Source of the DNA: Sulfobacillus sp.
GTDB taxonomy: Bacteria; Bacillota; Sulfobacillia; Sulfobacillales; Sulfobacillaceae
DNA length: 64,000 nucleotides
Reading direction: 5' to 3'
NCBI GenBank assembly: GCA_027309085.1
Contig: DAIDDL010000024.1
Coordinates: 1-64,000, forward strand
A program made the translations under genes and the position numbers. The notes under the pieces are model-generated. The model worked only from the letters and a program-made list of their open reading frames with translations, was not told where the DNA came from and searched no databases. Numbering within the stretch: position 1 is the stretch's first letter; each line of letters starts with the position of its first letter. Positions 8,974-18,409 of this stretch are shown piece after piece.

Positions 8974-9316
8974 CGTTGTCCTGCCACAAAAAATCCACTT
9001 GCTTGGTAAAAACTGGGGATCGGTCAGCTCCCAGCCCGGACGCAAATACCACATGGAGGAATTGTCCGTTGAGGCGATCGGGAATCGACGCGCCCGAAAT
9101 GTCCACCGTTCCGTCAAACGTTTCGGGCCCGAACAGGGGGCGGTCGCGCGTTCCGTTGAGTCTCAGGGTAACGGGCTTGACTCCCTTGTGCGATCCCGCT
9201 TGATATTGGACGCCATGTAGAGTGACCGCGACGTTCCGAGGATATGTGCGGAAAATATACAATCCGAGTAGTACGAGCGCGCCCACAGCGACGACTAGTC
9301 AACGCTTTTTCCTCAT
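8974..9316 (-). pseudogene. Membrane-anchored hypothetical protein with nonsense codon, truncated
   Basis: Reading leftward from ATG 9316 gives MRKKR, a TGA stop at 9301-9299, and then LVVAVGALVLLGLYIFRTYP in the same frame. Restoring a Trp codon (TGG) would give a normal N-terminal membrane anchor. The body (NVAVTLHGVQYQAG, KPVTLRLNGTRDRPLFG, FDGTVDISGASIP) resembles small anchored beta proteins of Bacilli. After about residue 104 the frame runs into sequence that opposes the HTH/transposase chimera, so the 3' end is lost too. The function is not known. A ribosome site (GGGAG) lies before ATG 9316. Confidence 0.5.
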
Positions 9317-10042
9317 CTTCGCGCTCCCATTTCTTTGGTTTTTCATTCGAAGAATTTTCCCAGGACTATTCTATGTATGTAAGCGTCAAATAGATAGCAC
9401 CTCGCATTGACCCCCAACGTTTGCGCCGCCCCAGCAAACAAGGCAAGAGACATGGTTAATCCGGGAACTGCGCACCCCAGATTTCAGAGATTAGGAGCAA
9501 TAAACCATATAATGGATCCAATTACATAATATAGCAACCAAACAAAGCCAGTGCAAGTTCATGAAAGCTCCATCGGGTACAGATCCTGTAGACGCAGGAC
9601 AAAGCGACATAGAAACCTTGTGCGGGATTGGTTAGGACAGGGTGGGAACGTCAGATTTACGCACTGGCTGGGCGATGCACTTTACCAGGCACACGTCTCG
9701 CTCGCGCCTGTATCCCGTCAACATGCCCGCTGGACCGTAATTGTGGCGGTCAGCAGCGGCTGGTGCAGTGCTACCCCGTGCCCGGTAGGACAGGTGAAGT
9801 GCGACCGTGTGGTTCGGTGCCTGCTCGTGCTTCGGACGGGGACACAACAAAGATTTTCTTTGCGGATGGTATAGAGTTAGGAGCTTGCGAAAGTGTCGGC
9901 ATCCACATGGTCACAGGGGTGGGAACCCCGGAATGAAGGAAGGTGCGCGGATCTCGTGCTGAACGCCCGCTGCGCATGAGATTGCCGGAGGGGATGGCCC
10001 CTCCGGCTGAGAAAGAACAGTAAGTCTAGTAGAGGCCACGTT
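9317..10042. other. Gene-free stretch with one perfect hairpin
   Basis: No frame here shows a known family. The only clear structure is GCCGGAGGGG (9984-9993) pairing perfectly with 9998-10007 around ATGG. It lies 36 bases past the stop of the leftward aldo/keto reductase gene and may end its transcript, although no T-run follows. The rest may be mobile-element debris, judging by its neighbours. Confidence 0.4.
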
Positions 10043-11023
10043 TCAGTTAAAGCCCACTACCGGATGCGGGATGTATGGTGTCTCCAATCGCTCAATTTCC
10101 TCCGACGTCAGCCGGATGGCCAATGAGTGTATGGCATCATCGAGGTGCTGTATCTTCGTCGCTCCAACGATGGGAGCGGTTACGGGAGCTTTTTGCAGCA
10201 CCCAGGCGAGAGCGATTTGGGCTCGCGGCACGTGGCGTTCCGCCGCTATTGCGGCGACGCTTTCCACAACGGCCCTGTCAGCCTCGAGCGTGTGGTCGTA
10301 AAGTGTATGGGCAAATGCATCGGTTTGGGACCGCGAAGTGCTTTCATTCCAGTCGCGTGTCAGCCTGCCCCGCGCCAAAGGACTCCAGGGGATGACCCCG
10401 ATACGTTCAGACTGGCACAGCGGGAGCATTTCGCGTTCTTCCTCGCGGTATAGCAGGTTGACATAGTTTTGCATAGACACAAATCGTGTCCATCCGTGCT
10501 GTTCAGAGATTTTCAGAGCCTTTAAAAACTGCCAGGCATACATGGAGGACGCGCCAATATAGCGAGCCTTGCCGGATTTCACAACATCGTGCAGGGCCTC
10601 CAGGGTCTCTTCAATCGGCGTCACATAGTCCCACCGGTGAATCTGATAGAGATCCACATAATCAGTTCCTAATCTCCTGAGGCTGTTGTCGATCTCGCTG
10701 AGAATCGCCTTGCGCGACAAGCCGCCTCCATTGGGGCCGGGACGCATACGTCCCTGCACTTTGGTGGCGATGACGACCTCATCGCGCCGGGCAAAGTCTT
10801 TTAGGGCCCTCCCGGTAATTTCCTCGCTGGTGCCCCCGGAATACACATTGGCCGTGTCGAAAAAATTGATTCCTTCCTCGAGGGCCTTCTGAATGAATGG
10901 CCGCGCCTGTTCTTCATTGAGAACCCAACTGTGGTGTCCGCGTTCTGGGACCCCATAACTCATGCAACCCAGGCAGATTCTTGAGACTTCCAGTCCGGTA
11001 TTGCCCAGTGTGACATAATCCAT
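10043..11023 (-). CDS. Aldo/keto reductase
   Basis: NADPH-dependent aldo/keto reductases reduce aldehydes and ketones to alcohols with a TIM barrel. The 326-residue product starts MDYVTLGNTGLEVSRICLG. It carries the catalytic Asp and Tyr segment (INFFDTANVYSGGTSEE), the Lys strand (EVVIATKVQGRM) and the His segment (VDLYQIHRWD). The C-terminal cofactor-binding part (APIVGATKIQHLDDAI) is also present. The open frame extends to 11233, but ATG 11023 is preceded by AAGGAAGG and starts where family similarity starts. The form is closest to the 1-deoxyxylulose/YajO-like AKR group. A second AKR lies upstream in the same direction, 296 bases away. Confidence 0.88.
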   Translation of the reverse strand: MDYVTLGNTGLEVSRICLGCMSYGVPERGHHSWVLNEEQARPFIQKALEEGINFFDTANVYSGGTSEEITGRALKDFARRDEVVIATKVQGRMRPGPNGGGLSRKAILSEIDNSLRRLGTDYVDLYQIHRWDYVTPIEETLEALHDVVKSGKARYIGASSMYAWQFLKALKISEQHGWTRFVSMQNYVNLLYREEEREMLPLCQSERIGVIPWSPLARGRLTRDWNESTSRSQTDAFAHTLYDHTLEADRAVVESVAAIAAERHVPRAQIALAWVLQKAPVTAPIVGATKIQHLDDAIHSLAIRLTSEEIERLETPYIPHPVVGFN

Positions 11024-11319
11024 AAGACCATCCTTCCTTAATGAACGGGGGAGTTTGTGGGACTGCCTGACGGAGTCCAGAAGTGCTATGGTAGACCCGA
11101 AAAGCCACAGCTCCGGCCCTCCATTTTTACACCGCTTTCCATCTTCGACGCTTACAGAGCGCTCATCACTCACCACCGGGATCGCTACCCGACAAACGTA
11201 CACGCCCGGGGCCATCTCTAAACTTCGTACCACAATGACGCCCGGGCGCCCATTCGGATTAATCCATTCGCGACTCAGTAACTCTGGTCAGTCTAGATAT
11301 CCGCACTGCCCTGAAAGTT
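11024..11319 (-). other. Spacer with possible coding remnant
   Basis: An in-frame leftward stretch upstream of the AKR start reads REWINPNGRPGVIVVRSLE and then VYVCRVAIPVV. It looks like protein sequence but has no start and no family I can name. It could be the 3' end of a lost gene. Confidence 0.25.
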
Positions 11320-12186
11320 CTAGACTGCGTTTGTCAGCGTCTCGAAGTCCTCTTGGCTTAGTTTGACCTCTGCCGCGGCCACGTTTTCCTCCAAGTGACG
11401 CACATTTGAAGTCCCGGGAATAGGAAGCACCACCGGGGACCGCTTCAAGAGCCAGGCAAGCGCCAATTGAGAGGGTGTCGCGCCTAACCGTTTGGCCACG
11501 TCAGCCAAGGGGCCACCCGGCTTCGCCAATTCTCCCGTGGCAAGAGGAAACCAAGGAATAAACGCTAAGTTGTGTTCCTCACAGTACTTCAGCACTGGTT
11601 CCGCGTCACGCTTGGCCAGATTATATAAGTTCTGGACGGAGACAATCGTTGCGTATTGGACGGCCTCATTCAGTTGGTCCACCGTGACCTCACTCAGCCC
11701 AATGTGCCGGATCTTTCCTTCCCGTTGCAAGAGCGCCAGTTCACCCACCTGATCGGCGAGCGGCACCTTGGGGTCAATCCGGTGCAACTGCAAAAGATCA
11801 ATGCGCTCTAGCCCAAGATGACGCAAATTCAATTCCACTTGCTGGCGTAAATACTCGGGCCGTCCCACTGGTCGCCAGTCATTCGGCCCCGAACGGGTCA
11901 GTCCCACCTTCGTGGCAATCACGAGGTCCGTCGGATAGGGATGAAGCGCCTTCTTGATCAGAAGGTCCGCGACAAAGGGGCCATAGGCGTCTGCCGTATC
12001 AATTAAGTTTACGCCCAGTTCGATCGCCCGACGAAGCACCTGAACGGCTCCCTCAGGATCGCGTGACTCGCCCCAAACACCAGGCCCCGGCAACTGCATC
12101 GCACCGTAGCCTAACCGATGAACTGGAAGGTCGCCGCCAATCGCAAACGTCCCCGAAGCCAATGCTGAGATGTTTTCTACCGCCAT
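11320..12186 (-). CDS. Aldo/keto reductase
   Basis: This 288-residue oxidoreductase has the AKR elements in order: [19 protein letters not shown], the Asp/Tyr segment ([19 protein letters not shown]), the Lys strand ([12 protein letters not shown]), the His segment ([11 protein letters not shown]), and [18 protein letters not shown] near the end. The pattern matches the YdbC/AKR13-like group common in Bacilli, which act on small aldehydes. GGAGGGAC precedes the ATG at a good distance. It is one of four AKR genes in 10 kb; the others are at 10.0, 14.3 and 18.1 kb. The substrate is unknown. Confidence 0.88.
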   Translation of the reverse strand: MAVENISALASGTFAIGGDLPVHRLGYGAMQLPGPGVWGESRDPEGAVQVLRRAIELGVNLIDTADAYGPFVADLLIKKALHPYPTDLVIATKVGLTRSGPNDWRPVGRPEYLRQQVELNLRHLGLERIDLLQLHRIDPKVPLADQVGELALLQREGKIRHIGLSEVTVDQLNEAVQYATIVSVQNLYNLAKRDAEPVLKYCEEHNLAFIPWFPLATGELAKPGGPLADVAKRLGATPSQLALAWLLKRSPVVLPIPGTSNVRHLEENVAAAEVKLSQEDFETLTNAV

Positions 12187-13128
12187 ATATTTAGTCCCTC
12201 CTCAATATGTTGCGAAGCACGGGCGTAGTTCGTGGGAATGGCCCGCCCTCCTCATTACTAATGCCGAACACAAAGACTGGCACTGCCAAGAGCCACGACT
12301 CGCGGCCCTTCGTTTGCTTCCCCTCCTCAGCTTATTGTACCCGCAAATACGCGGTCTGTATAATTCATGGCGATAGCGAATTAACGGTGAGAGAGTTCTT
12401 TCCGGGGCCTGTGTAGTTCTCCATGCCGCCTGCGCCCAAAGCCGGCACCTGGTCGGTAGATTTTACTCTGCGATTTGGGATGCAAGAAGTTTGTAGGCCG
12501 CGGCAATTATTTGAATCACCAGGAAAGGCCTTGATACTTCATTTTAGCTACTGTCCGGATTTCGGCGTGGAAACCGACCAGTGTCCGGGGCGTCGCACGG
12601 TTGAAGCCTCGGACACGTCCGCGTGGAATGTGACACCGGCAAAGCGTGCTCTTGACCTTGCGCCATGGACCGCAAGCCGCGTGGCTGGAACCTCACGTCC
12701 CCACCGAGTTGTCTGTAGTCAAGACTTCCATTCCCCAAAGCCGCCGACCAGGCCGGGGCTTGAGTGAAGACAGCCATGCGCCCTTCTTTATGGGGATTTT
12801 TCGGGGCAGGGGATACGGCATTCTCTTGTTGTCAAGCTGCCGTCCCCGATCAGGCGGCAGTCAGGGATATCCGCCCAACGGGCGGGTGTTGAGGAGATTG
12901 GCGCAGCTGCTAGGTCTACCCGGCACTGGCGACAGTGCCGGGTAGACCTAGCACGGCGGTTGTGCAACTGCCGTGGCAGAGGTTGGGCGGGCAATGGTCT
13001 ATGCCGCGGAAAAGTAGGGTGCCGTGATGTGCTATGGGACAAAGTCGATGCCTGACGGAATTTTCATCGCGGGAGGAAATATTGAGCAGTTCATTTCGAG
13101 TAGTATAATCAAAAAAGGGGGGTGTATT
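12187..13128. other. Gene-free stretch with long perfect hairpin
   Basis: I find no supported gene in 940 bases. Short frames on both strands lack ribosome sites and motifs. The clearest structure is the long hairpin at 12908-12953. The last 50 bases hold the ribosome site of the FAH-family gene. Confidence 0.4.
12908..12953. repeat. 21-base-pair perfect hairpin with GCGA loop
   Basis: Positions 12908-12928 pair perfectly with 12933-12953 around GCGA, a GNRA-type tetraloop on the + strand. The inner arm is TAGGTCTACCCGGCACTG. No T-run follows on either side, so it is not a standard terminator. A hairpin of similar form, also with a 4-base loop, lies at 27466-27513. Confidence 0.75.
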
Positions 13129-13971
13129 ATGCGTTGGGGGACGGTTGTGCTCTCTGATGGCACAAGAACAGCGGCTTTTCTTCGAGACGGTGAGGCTGTG
13201 AGTGTGGCGGCCATAAACAGCCAATGCGGGAAGCGGTACCCCTTGGACCTTGAATCGGTGATTGCCGAGGGTCTAGACCGGGAGGTGGCTGCCGCTGGGA
13301 AGAATGTCCGCGGTGAGCTGGCGGGGCAGGTCACAGTCGCCGCACCGCTGTCCCATCCTGAGCGGATTGTGGGGATTGGCCTCAACTACCAGGCGCACGC
13401 GCGGGATTTGGGAGAACATGTGCCCCAGGAGCCTGCGACATTCTTAAAACCACTCAATACCTTGATTGGCCCGGGAAATCCCATTGAGATTCCGGTGATG
13501 TCCGAGCGTACGACGGCGGAAGCCGAGATTGCGTTGGTTTTTGGAAGGGGTTGCCGGGATGTGCCCAGCGCCTCTTGGCGTCAAGTGATCTTCGGCGTCG
13601 TGCCAGTGCTTGACATGACTACTGAAGATATTTTGCGTAAGAATCCCCGTTTTCTAACTCGGGCCAAGGGCTACGACAGCTTTTTCTCCTTCGGCCCCTG
13701 GATAGTTACCCTAGATGAATTGCCGGATCTCTCCTCGATTGTGGTAGAAACTTTGGTGAACGGGGAAGTACAGGCGCGGAGTCCGGTTTCGGGAATGACG
13801 TATGGTCCGGGCGATCTGGTCGCTTTCATTACGGCGGGGGTTACGGTCGGGGCTACAGCGGTGTTGAGCACAGGGACTCCGGGAGCGGTGGTCATTCACC
13901 CAGGGGATGTTGCTGAGGCCCGCGTGTCGTCAGTCGGGACGCTTTCCAACCCCGTGGCGGAGCGGCGGTAA
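13129..13971 (+). CDS. Fumarylacetoacetate hydrolase (FAH) family protein
   Basis: FAH-family enzymes are metal-dependent hydrolases, decarboxylases or isomerases of keto acids. The 280-residue product has a small N-terminal domain, then the catalytic fold starting RIVGIGLNYQAHARDLG. Next come PATFLKPLNTLIGPGNPI, AEAEIALVFGRGC (acidic metal ligands) and VLDMTTEDILRKN. GYDSFFSFGPWIVT and PGDLVAFITAGVTVG follow. The start at ATG 13129 follows AAGGGGGGTG; the frame is open further upstream but without family similarity. It precedes the AKR-lar operon by 280 bases. The substrate is uncertain; ring-cleavage products or sugar-acid keto acids are both possible. Confidence 0.8.
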   Translation: MRWGTVVLSDGTRTAAFLRDGEAVSVAAINSQCGKRYPLDLESVIAEGLDREVAAAGKNVRGELAGQVTVAAPLSHPERIVGIGLNYQAHARDLGEHVPQEPATFLKPLNTLIGPGNPIEIPVMSERTTAEAEIALVFGRGCRDVPSASWRQVIFGVVPVLDMTTEDILRKNPRFLTRAKGYDSFFSFGPWIVTLDELPDLSSIVVETLVNGEVQARSPVSGMTYGPGDLVAFITAGVTVGATAVLSTGTPGAVVIHPGDVAEARVSSVGTLSNPVAERR

Positions 13972-14250
13972 CACCGCAGAATGGATAGGGATAGTAGCAT
14001 GAAGGTGGGGATTTAAGAAATTCAGGGTGGTGATGTCCTGACAAGCAAGCGTTACATAGTACTGATCCGAGTCGTTAATGGCGCGGCCATGACCACCGCG
14101 TCCATCCCTCCTCAATTCATGCTGCCGTCGCCATCCCAGACGAATGATGGCAGAGCTTGTTGTGGCTCAAGAGAATATTCAATTCACCGAATAAGAGTCA
14201 TCGCCAAGACCTAGCACCACGCAGATCAACAAGCCAAAGGAGCGATCGAC

Positions 14251-15129
14251 ATGGAAAAACGACGATTTGGCCGGACTCAGCACCAGAGTTCTGTGGTGAT
14301 TTTCGGAGCGGCCAGTCTCTACGCAGTTCCACAGGAACAGGCGGATGAAGCGATCCAATTAGCCCTCGATGCGGGAATCAATCATTTTGACACGTCGGCC
14401 AGCTATGGGGTTTCGGAAGAGCGGATGAGGCCGTGGATGCCAACCATGCGGTCAGAGATCTTTTTGGCGACGAAAACCGACGGGTTGACACGGGACGAGG
14501 CTTGGCGGGAAATTGAGCAGTCCCTGCGGCGCATGGAGGTGGAGTATCTTGATCTGGAGCAGCTGCACGAGGTGAATTCTCTAGAGAAGCTGGATCAGCT
14601 CACTGGTCCGCAAGGTGGGCTGCAAGCTTTGATCGAGGCTAAAGAGCAAGGGTTGGTCAGGTTTATCGGCATCACTGGCCATGGGCACCAGGCGCCGGGG
14701 GTGCACTTGGAGGCGCTGCGCCGGTTTCCCTTTGACAGCGTGCTGACACCTTACAATTTTGTCCTCTACGCCAACTCAACCTATCGCCATGACTTTGATG
14801 CTCTCGTGAAGGAGGTCCAGCGCCTGGACGTGGGGTTCTGCACAATCAAAACCGTGGCCAAAGGACCGTGGCAATCACCGGAAGCGCAGCATTATGCCAC
14901 CTGGTATGAGCCGTTTGACGATGCGGCCCACATCCAGCAGTGCGTCAATTTCGTGCTGTCCTGTCCCGCGATTGCGGGCTTGCCCAGTGCTGGGGATGTG
15001 CATTTGCTGCCCGCCATTGTCCGTGCGGCGGAGCACTACCAGCCACTGACCACGGCCGAGCAGGACGCGCTGTTGGGCACAGCCAGCCTGTATGCGTCGC
15101 CGTTTGGGGAATTTCCAGCCCATGCCTGA
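14251..15129 (+). CDS. Aldo/keto reductase, first gene of the lar cluster
   Basis: The 292-residue product has AKR landmarks: [20 protein letters not shown], the Asp/Tyr segment ([17 protein letters not shown]), the Lys strand ([12 protein letters not shown]) and the His segment (LDLEQLHEV). Later, [14 protein letters not shown] and [13 protein letters not shown] correspond to the cofactor-binding end, though this part is divergent and resembles ferredoxin-linked AKR-like proteins. AAAGGAGC gives a clear ribosome site before ATG 14251. larE begins only 41 bases after the stop, so the two are almost certainly co-transcribed. Confidence 0.85.
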   Translation: MEKRRFGRTQHQSSVVIFGAASLYAVPQEQADEAIQLALDAGINHFDTSASYGVSEERMRPWMPTMRSEIFLATKTDGLTRDEAWREIEQSLRRMEVEYLDLEQLHEVNSLEKLDQLTGPQGGLQALIEAKEQGLVRFIGITGHGHQAPGVHLEALRRFPFDSVLTPYNFVLYANSTYRHDFDALVKEVQRLDVGFCTIKTVAKGPWQSPEAQHYATWYEPFDDAAHIQQCVNFVLSCPAIAGLPSAGDVHLLPAIVRAAEHYQPLTTAEQDALLGTASLYASPFGEFPAHA

Positions 15130-15170
15130 AAATAGCGGGCCGGCAGACGAGAGACGGAAGGAGCGCTCGC

Positions 15171-16028
15171 ATGGAACAAGCGTGGGAGAAATATGAACAG
15201 GTTTTAGCGGGATTGCGCCCGCTTGATCGCGTGGCAGTGGCCTTTTCAGGCGGCGTGGACAGCACATTGCTGCTGAAAGCCGCGGTGATGGCCTTGGGGG
15301 CCGGCCGGGTGCTGGCGGTGACGGCGGATTCTGAGACCTATCCGGCCCGGGAGCGGGTGGCGGCTGAGGCGGTGGCGCTGGAAATCGGCGCATCTCAGAT
15401 TCTCATTCAAACGGAGGAACTGGCTATTCCTGGCTACGCTGAGAACCCGGTGAACCGCTGCTACTTCTGCAAGCAGGAACTGTTTACGCAACTGTTGGCC
15501 GTGGCCCGGGAGCGGGGCATCAGCCATGTGGCCTTTGGCGCGATTGCGGAGGATGCAGGCGAATTCCGGCCGGGTTTGATGGCCGCTCGCGAGCAGCACA
15601 TCCTGGCCCCGCTGCAAACTGCGCAGCTTTTGAAGCGGGAAGTGCGCTACCTGGCCCACGGGTTAGGTCTGTCCAACTGGGACAAGCCATCCCTCGCCTG
15701 CCTGTCATCGCGCATTCCTTATGGGCACCGCATTACCCCTGAAATCCTGACGCAAGTCGACCAGGCGGAATTTTTCCTTCTGCAGCTGGGATTTCGCCAA
15801 GTGCGGGTGCGCCACCATGACGATGTGGCGCGCATTGAAGTGCTTCCGGAGGACCGCGCGGCGGTGCTGGACCTGACAGCTCTGATAACGGAGAAGTTCA
15901 CCCGGCTGGGCTATCACCATGTGGCGCTGGATTTGAATGGCTACCGCGCTGGCAGTCTCAATGCTGGCCTGCCGGTGACCGCAGGGGTCTGGCAAAGCCC
16001 TCCATCAGACGAGCCCGGCGACAGTTGA
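15171..16028 (+). CDS. larE: LarE, ATP-dependent sulfur transferase for the nickel-pincer cofactor
   Basis: LarE adenylates the carboxylates of the LarB product and donates sulfur to make the thiocarboxylates that bind nickel. The 285-residue protein has the PP-loop AFSGGVDSTLLLKAA at about residues 24-38. Family segments include NRCYFCKQELF, DAGEFRPGL, and KPSLACLSSRIPYG. Cys residues in the last segment lie where the sacrificial or cluster-binding sulfur donor is expected. The start at ATG 15171 follows GGAAGGAG; an open frame extends upstream to 14940 but is only a shadow of the AKR gene. larB follows after about 80 bases and then larC, giving the order E-B-C. Confidence 0.92.
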   Translation: MEQAWEKYEQVLAGLRPLDRVAVAFSGGVDSTLLLKAAVMALGAGRVLAVTADSETYPARERVAAEAVALEIGASQILIQTEELAIPGYAENPVNRCYFCKQELFTQLLAVARERGISHVAFGAIAEDAGEFRPGLMAAREQHILAPLQTAQLLKREVRYLAHGLGLSNWDKPSLACLSSRIPYGHRITPEILTQVDQAEFFLLQLGFRQVRVRHHDDVARIEVLPEDRAAVLDLTALITEKFTRLGYHHVALDLNGYRAGSLNAGLPVTAGVWQSPPSDEPGDS

Positions 16029-16107
16029 ACTGGCACCGGAATGAAGGTCGGGACACAGGGCGCCTAGGCGCCCGGAAAGCGGGGAGAATCTTACGAATTA
16101 CCGGGAA

Positions 16108-16839
16108 ATGCTAGAAGCCGTGCAGGACGGCACAATGAGTGTGGCGGACGGCTTGCAGGCTTTGCGCCGCCTGAATGCCGATGATCTGGGCTTTGCGCAA
16201 ATCGATCACCACCGGGCCTGGCGGCAAGCGATGCCGGAAGTGGTCTATTGTGAGGGCAAGACGGTGGAGCAAGCCGCCGCAATCTTGTTGCGGCAGGCCG
16301 CGGTCAGCACAGGACCGCTGTTGGGAACGCGGGCCAATCCCGCCTTATATGACCGCATTGGCCATCAGGGCTACGATTTTGAGTATGTCGAGGAAGCCCG
16401 TTTGGTGGTGTTGCGGCGTGGCGTGCCTGCACCCGTGGGACAGGTGCTCGCCGTTTCGGCTGGTACTGCGGATGGACCGGTATTGCGGGAAGCTGAGGTG
16501 ACTGCAGAGCTGATGGGCGCCAAGGTTGAGCGCCTGGTGGATGTAGGGGTGGCAGGTCTGCACCGCCTGCTTGGGCACCTTGATGCCCTCTATGCGGCCC
16601 GCGTGGTGATCGTGGCGGCCGGGATGGATGGGGCGCTGCCTAGTGTCGTCGCCGGGTTGGTCGATGCGCCCGTGATTGCGCTGCCGACCAGTGTGGGATA
16701 CGGCGCCAGTCTGCACGGCATCTCAGCCCTGCTTACGATGCTCAATAGCTGCGCAGCAGGCATTGGGGTGGTCAACATTGACAACGGATTCGGAGCAGGG
16801 TACCTGGCCGCCCTAATCAACCGGGGAGGGGTAGAATGA
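16108..16839 (+). CDS. larB: LarB, nicotinate adenine dinucleotide carboxylase/hydrolase
   Basis: LarB carboxylates the pyridine ring of NaAD and hydrolyses the phosphoanhydride, the first step of nickel-pincer cofactor synthesis. The 243-residue product shows DDLGFAQIDHHRAWRQAM, VVYCEGKTVEQ, and a PurE-like domain. That domain includes VSAGTADGPVLREAEVTAEL, VIVAAGMDGALPSVVAGL and TSVGYGASLHGISALLTML. The frame stays open in family-like sequence upstream of ATG 16108 (LTNYRE), and the only good ribosome site, GGGGAG (16081-16086), is 21 bases away from that ATG. An ACG codon at 16093 is 6 bases past it and would fit better. The stop overlaps the larC start by 4 bases. Confidence 0.9.
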   Translation: MLEAVQDGTMSVADGLQALRRLNADDLGFAQIDHHRAWRQAMPEVVYCEGKTVEQAAAILLRQAAVSTGPLLGTRANPALYDRIGHQGYDFEYVEEARLVVLRRGVPAPVGQVLAVSAGTADGPVLREAEVTAELMGAKVERLVDVGVAGLHRLLGHLDALYAARVVIVAAGMDGALPSVVAGLVDAPVIALPTSVGYGASLHGISALLTMLNSCAAGIGVVNIDNGFGAGYLAALINRGGVE

Positions 16840-18125
16840 CGGGAAGCGTGGCCTATTTGGAGTGTCCGGCGGGCGTGAGTGGCAACATGCTTCTGGGAGC
16901 GTGGCTGGACACGGGTATTTCCGAGGCCGTCTGGCGTGAGATGATGGCCCCTGTGCTCCTGCCGGGTGTGACGGTGGAAATCGCCACGGTGTATCGTCAG
17001 GGCATTCGGGCGACACAGGCCACCGTCCGGGTTTCTGACGAGGAATTATGGTATGAGGGAGATCCGGCGCCTGCCCCGTCCGTGCACCCGCACCGCCATT
17101 GGGCAGAGATTGACGCGCTCATCACCGGAGTTCCAGGACTGCCGGATATTGTAAGGCACCTAACCCGCCGGACGTTTTGGCTATTGGCCGAGGCGGAGGG
17201 CCGGGTTCACGGGATCGCCCCCGAACAGGTGCACTTTCATGAGGTGGGCGCCTATGATGCCATCGTGGACATCACTGGGGCGTTTTGCGGCTGGTATCTA
17301 GCCGGCTCTCCCCGCTGTTTTGTATCTCCAATCGAGGTGGGCGGGGGCACGGTGGCATGCGCTCATGGGAAGCTGCCGGTGCCTGCTCCGGCCGTGGCGA
17401 TTCTGCTGGAGGGGCTGGTGACTTATTCCTCCGGCAATTGGGGCGAGACCGTAACCCCAACGGGCGCGGCGGTTGTCCGCGCATTGCTGGAGCATTCTCA
17501 GAGCATGGGCGTGTCCGCACCGCTTTTAGTGTCCCGTACCGCCGGCTATGGAGCCGGCACCCGGGAATTTCCCGTTGCCAACCTGTTCCGGATCCGTCTC
17601 GGGGACGAGGCGGCCGACAGCTTGATGCCCCGGGCGGGCGGCACTGTAGTGGAACTGACGGCCAACCTGGACGACATGTCGCCGGAATGGGTAGGGGACG
17701 TAACTCAAGAATTGCTTGCGGCTGGGGCTCTGGATGCGTGGGTGACGCCGGCGGTCATGAAGAAAGGACGGCCCGGGTGGGTGCTGGCGGTTTTGGCGGA
17801 ACCTGCGCGAGAGGGAGCTCTGACCGACCAGATGCTCCGGTGTACGACTTCTTTAGGGGTGCGACGCATGGAGCGGCAACGGACGGTCTTGGAGCGTAGC
17901 TGGGAAGTGGTGGCCACGCCCTACGGGCCGGTGCGGGTGAAAATTGCGGGTCGGGGCGGGGACGTGTGGAACAGCGCGCCGGAATATGAGGACTGCCGCG
18001 CCCGTGCACAAGAGGCAGGGGTTCCTCTCAAGGAAGTCTACCAGGCGGCATGGACTGCTCTTCGCACGGCAGCATCAGAACGACACGGCGCCGCGCGGGA
18101 CGGTAGTGGCAGGAGAGGAGATTGA
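16836..18125 (+). CDS. larC: LarC, nickel insertion protein for the pincer cofactor (fused form)
   Basis: LarC inserts nickel into the pyridinium-bis-thiocarboxylate cofactor using CTP. The 429-residue product starts YLECPAGVSGNMLLGAWLD and contains a His-rich linker (HPHRHWAEI), VHFHEVGAYDAIVDI, VGGGTVACAHGKLPVPAPA, and TPTGAAVVRALL. A C-terminal domain follows with ELTANLDDMSPEWVG and VMKKGRPGWVLAVL. In some lactobacilli larC is split and joined by ribosomal frameshifting; here both halves are in one continuous frame. It overlaps larB (ATGA) and is followed after 2 bases by the start of a disrupted AKR gene. Confidence 0.93.
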   Translation: MTGSVAYLECPAGVSGNMLLGAWLDTGISEAVWREMMAPVLLPGVTVEIATVYRQGIRATQATVRVSDEELWYEGDPAPAPSVHPHRHWAEIDALITGVPGLPDIVRHLTRRTFWLLAEAEGRVHGIAPEQVHFHEVGAYDAIVDITGAFCGWYLAGSPRCFVSPIEVGGGTVACAHGKLPVPAPAVAILLEGLVTYSSGNWGETVTPTGAAVVRALLEHSQSMGVSAPLLVSRTAGYGAGTREFPVANLFRIRLGDEAADSLMPRAGGTVVELTANLDDMSPEWVGDVTQELLAAGALDAWVTPAVMKKGRPGWVLAVLAEPAREGALTDQMLRCTTSLGVRRMERQRTVLERSWEVVATPYGPVRVKIAGRGGDVWNSAPEYEDCRARAQEAGVPLKEVYQAAWTALRTAASERHGAARDGSGRRGD

Positions 18126-18409
18126 GGATGGAATACCGGCAATTGGGAAAGACGGACCTCACCGTGAGCGCCCTCAGTTTTGGCACGTGGGCCATCGGCG
18201 GGTCGTGGGGGGCAGTCAAAGATCAAGAGGCGGGCGAAGGAATTGCAAGGGCTGTGGATTTGGGCGTGACGCTGTTTGATACGGCCGATGTCTATGGGGA
18301 CGGCCATGCAGAAGAGCTGTTGGGAGCCGAGACCCGCCACCTCGCTGACCGGGTGGCTATTGCCACGAAATTTGGGAGATCAGGGGACTGGCAAGCTCCG
18401 GCTAATTAT

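Noticed and set aside
8384-9286. One 300-residue leftward protein covering the whole stretch
   Set aside because: Only its first 100 residues look like protein; the rest opposes the HTH/transposase gene. I report the short part as a broken gene.
9551-9936. Group II intron or TnpB tail
   Set aside because: A GGGGTGGGAACCCC stem and basic frames prompted the idea, but I found no domain V-like motif, zinc finger or RuvC segment.
10043-11233. Longer 396-residue form of the first aldo/keto reductase
   Set aside because: The added N-terminus has no AKR similarity, and a good ribosome site precedes ATG 11023.
14940-15170. Upstream extension of larE
   Set aside because: It overlaps the AKR gene in another frame; ATG 15171 has the ribosome site and family start.
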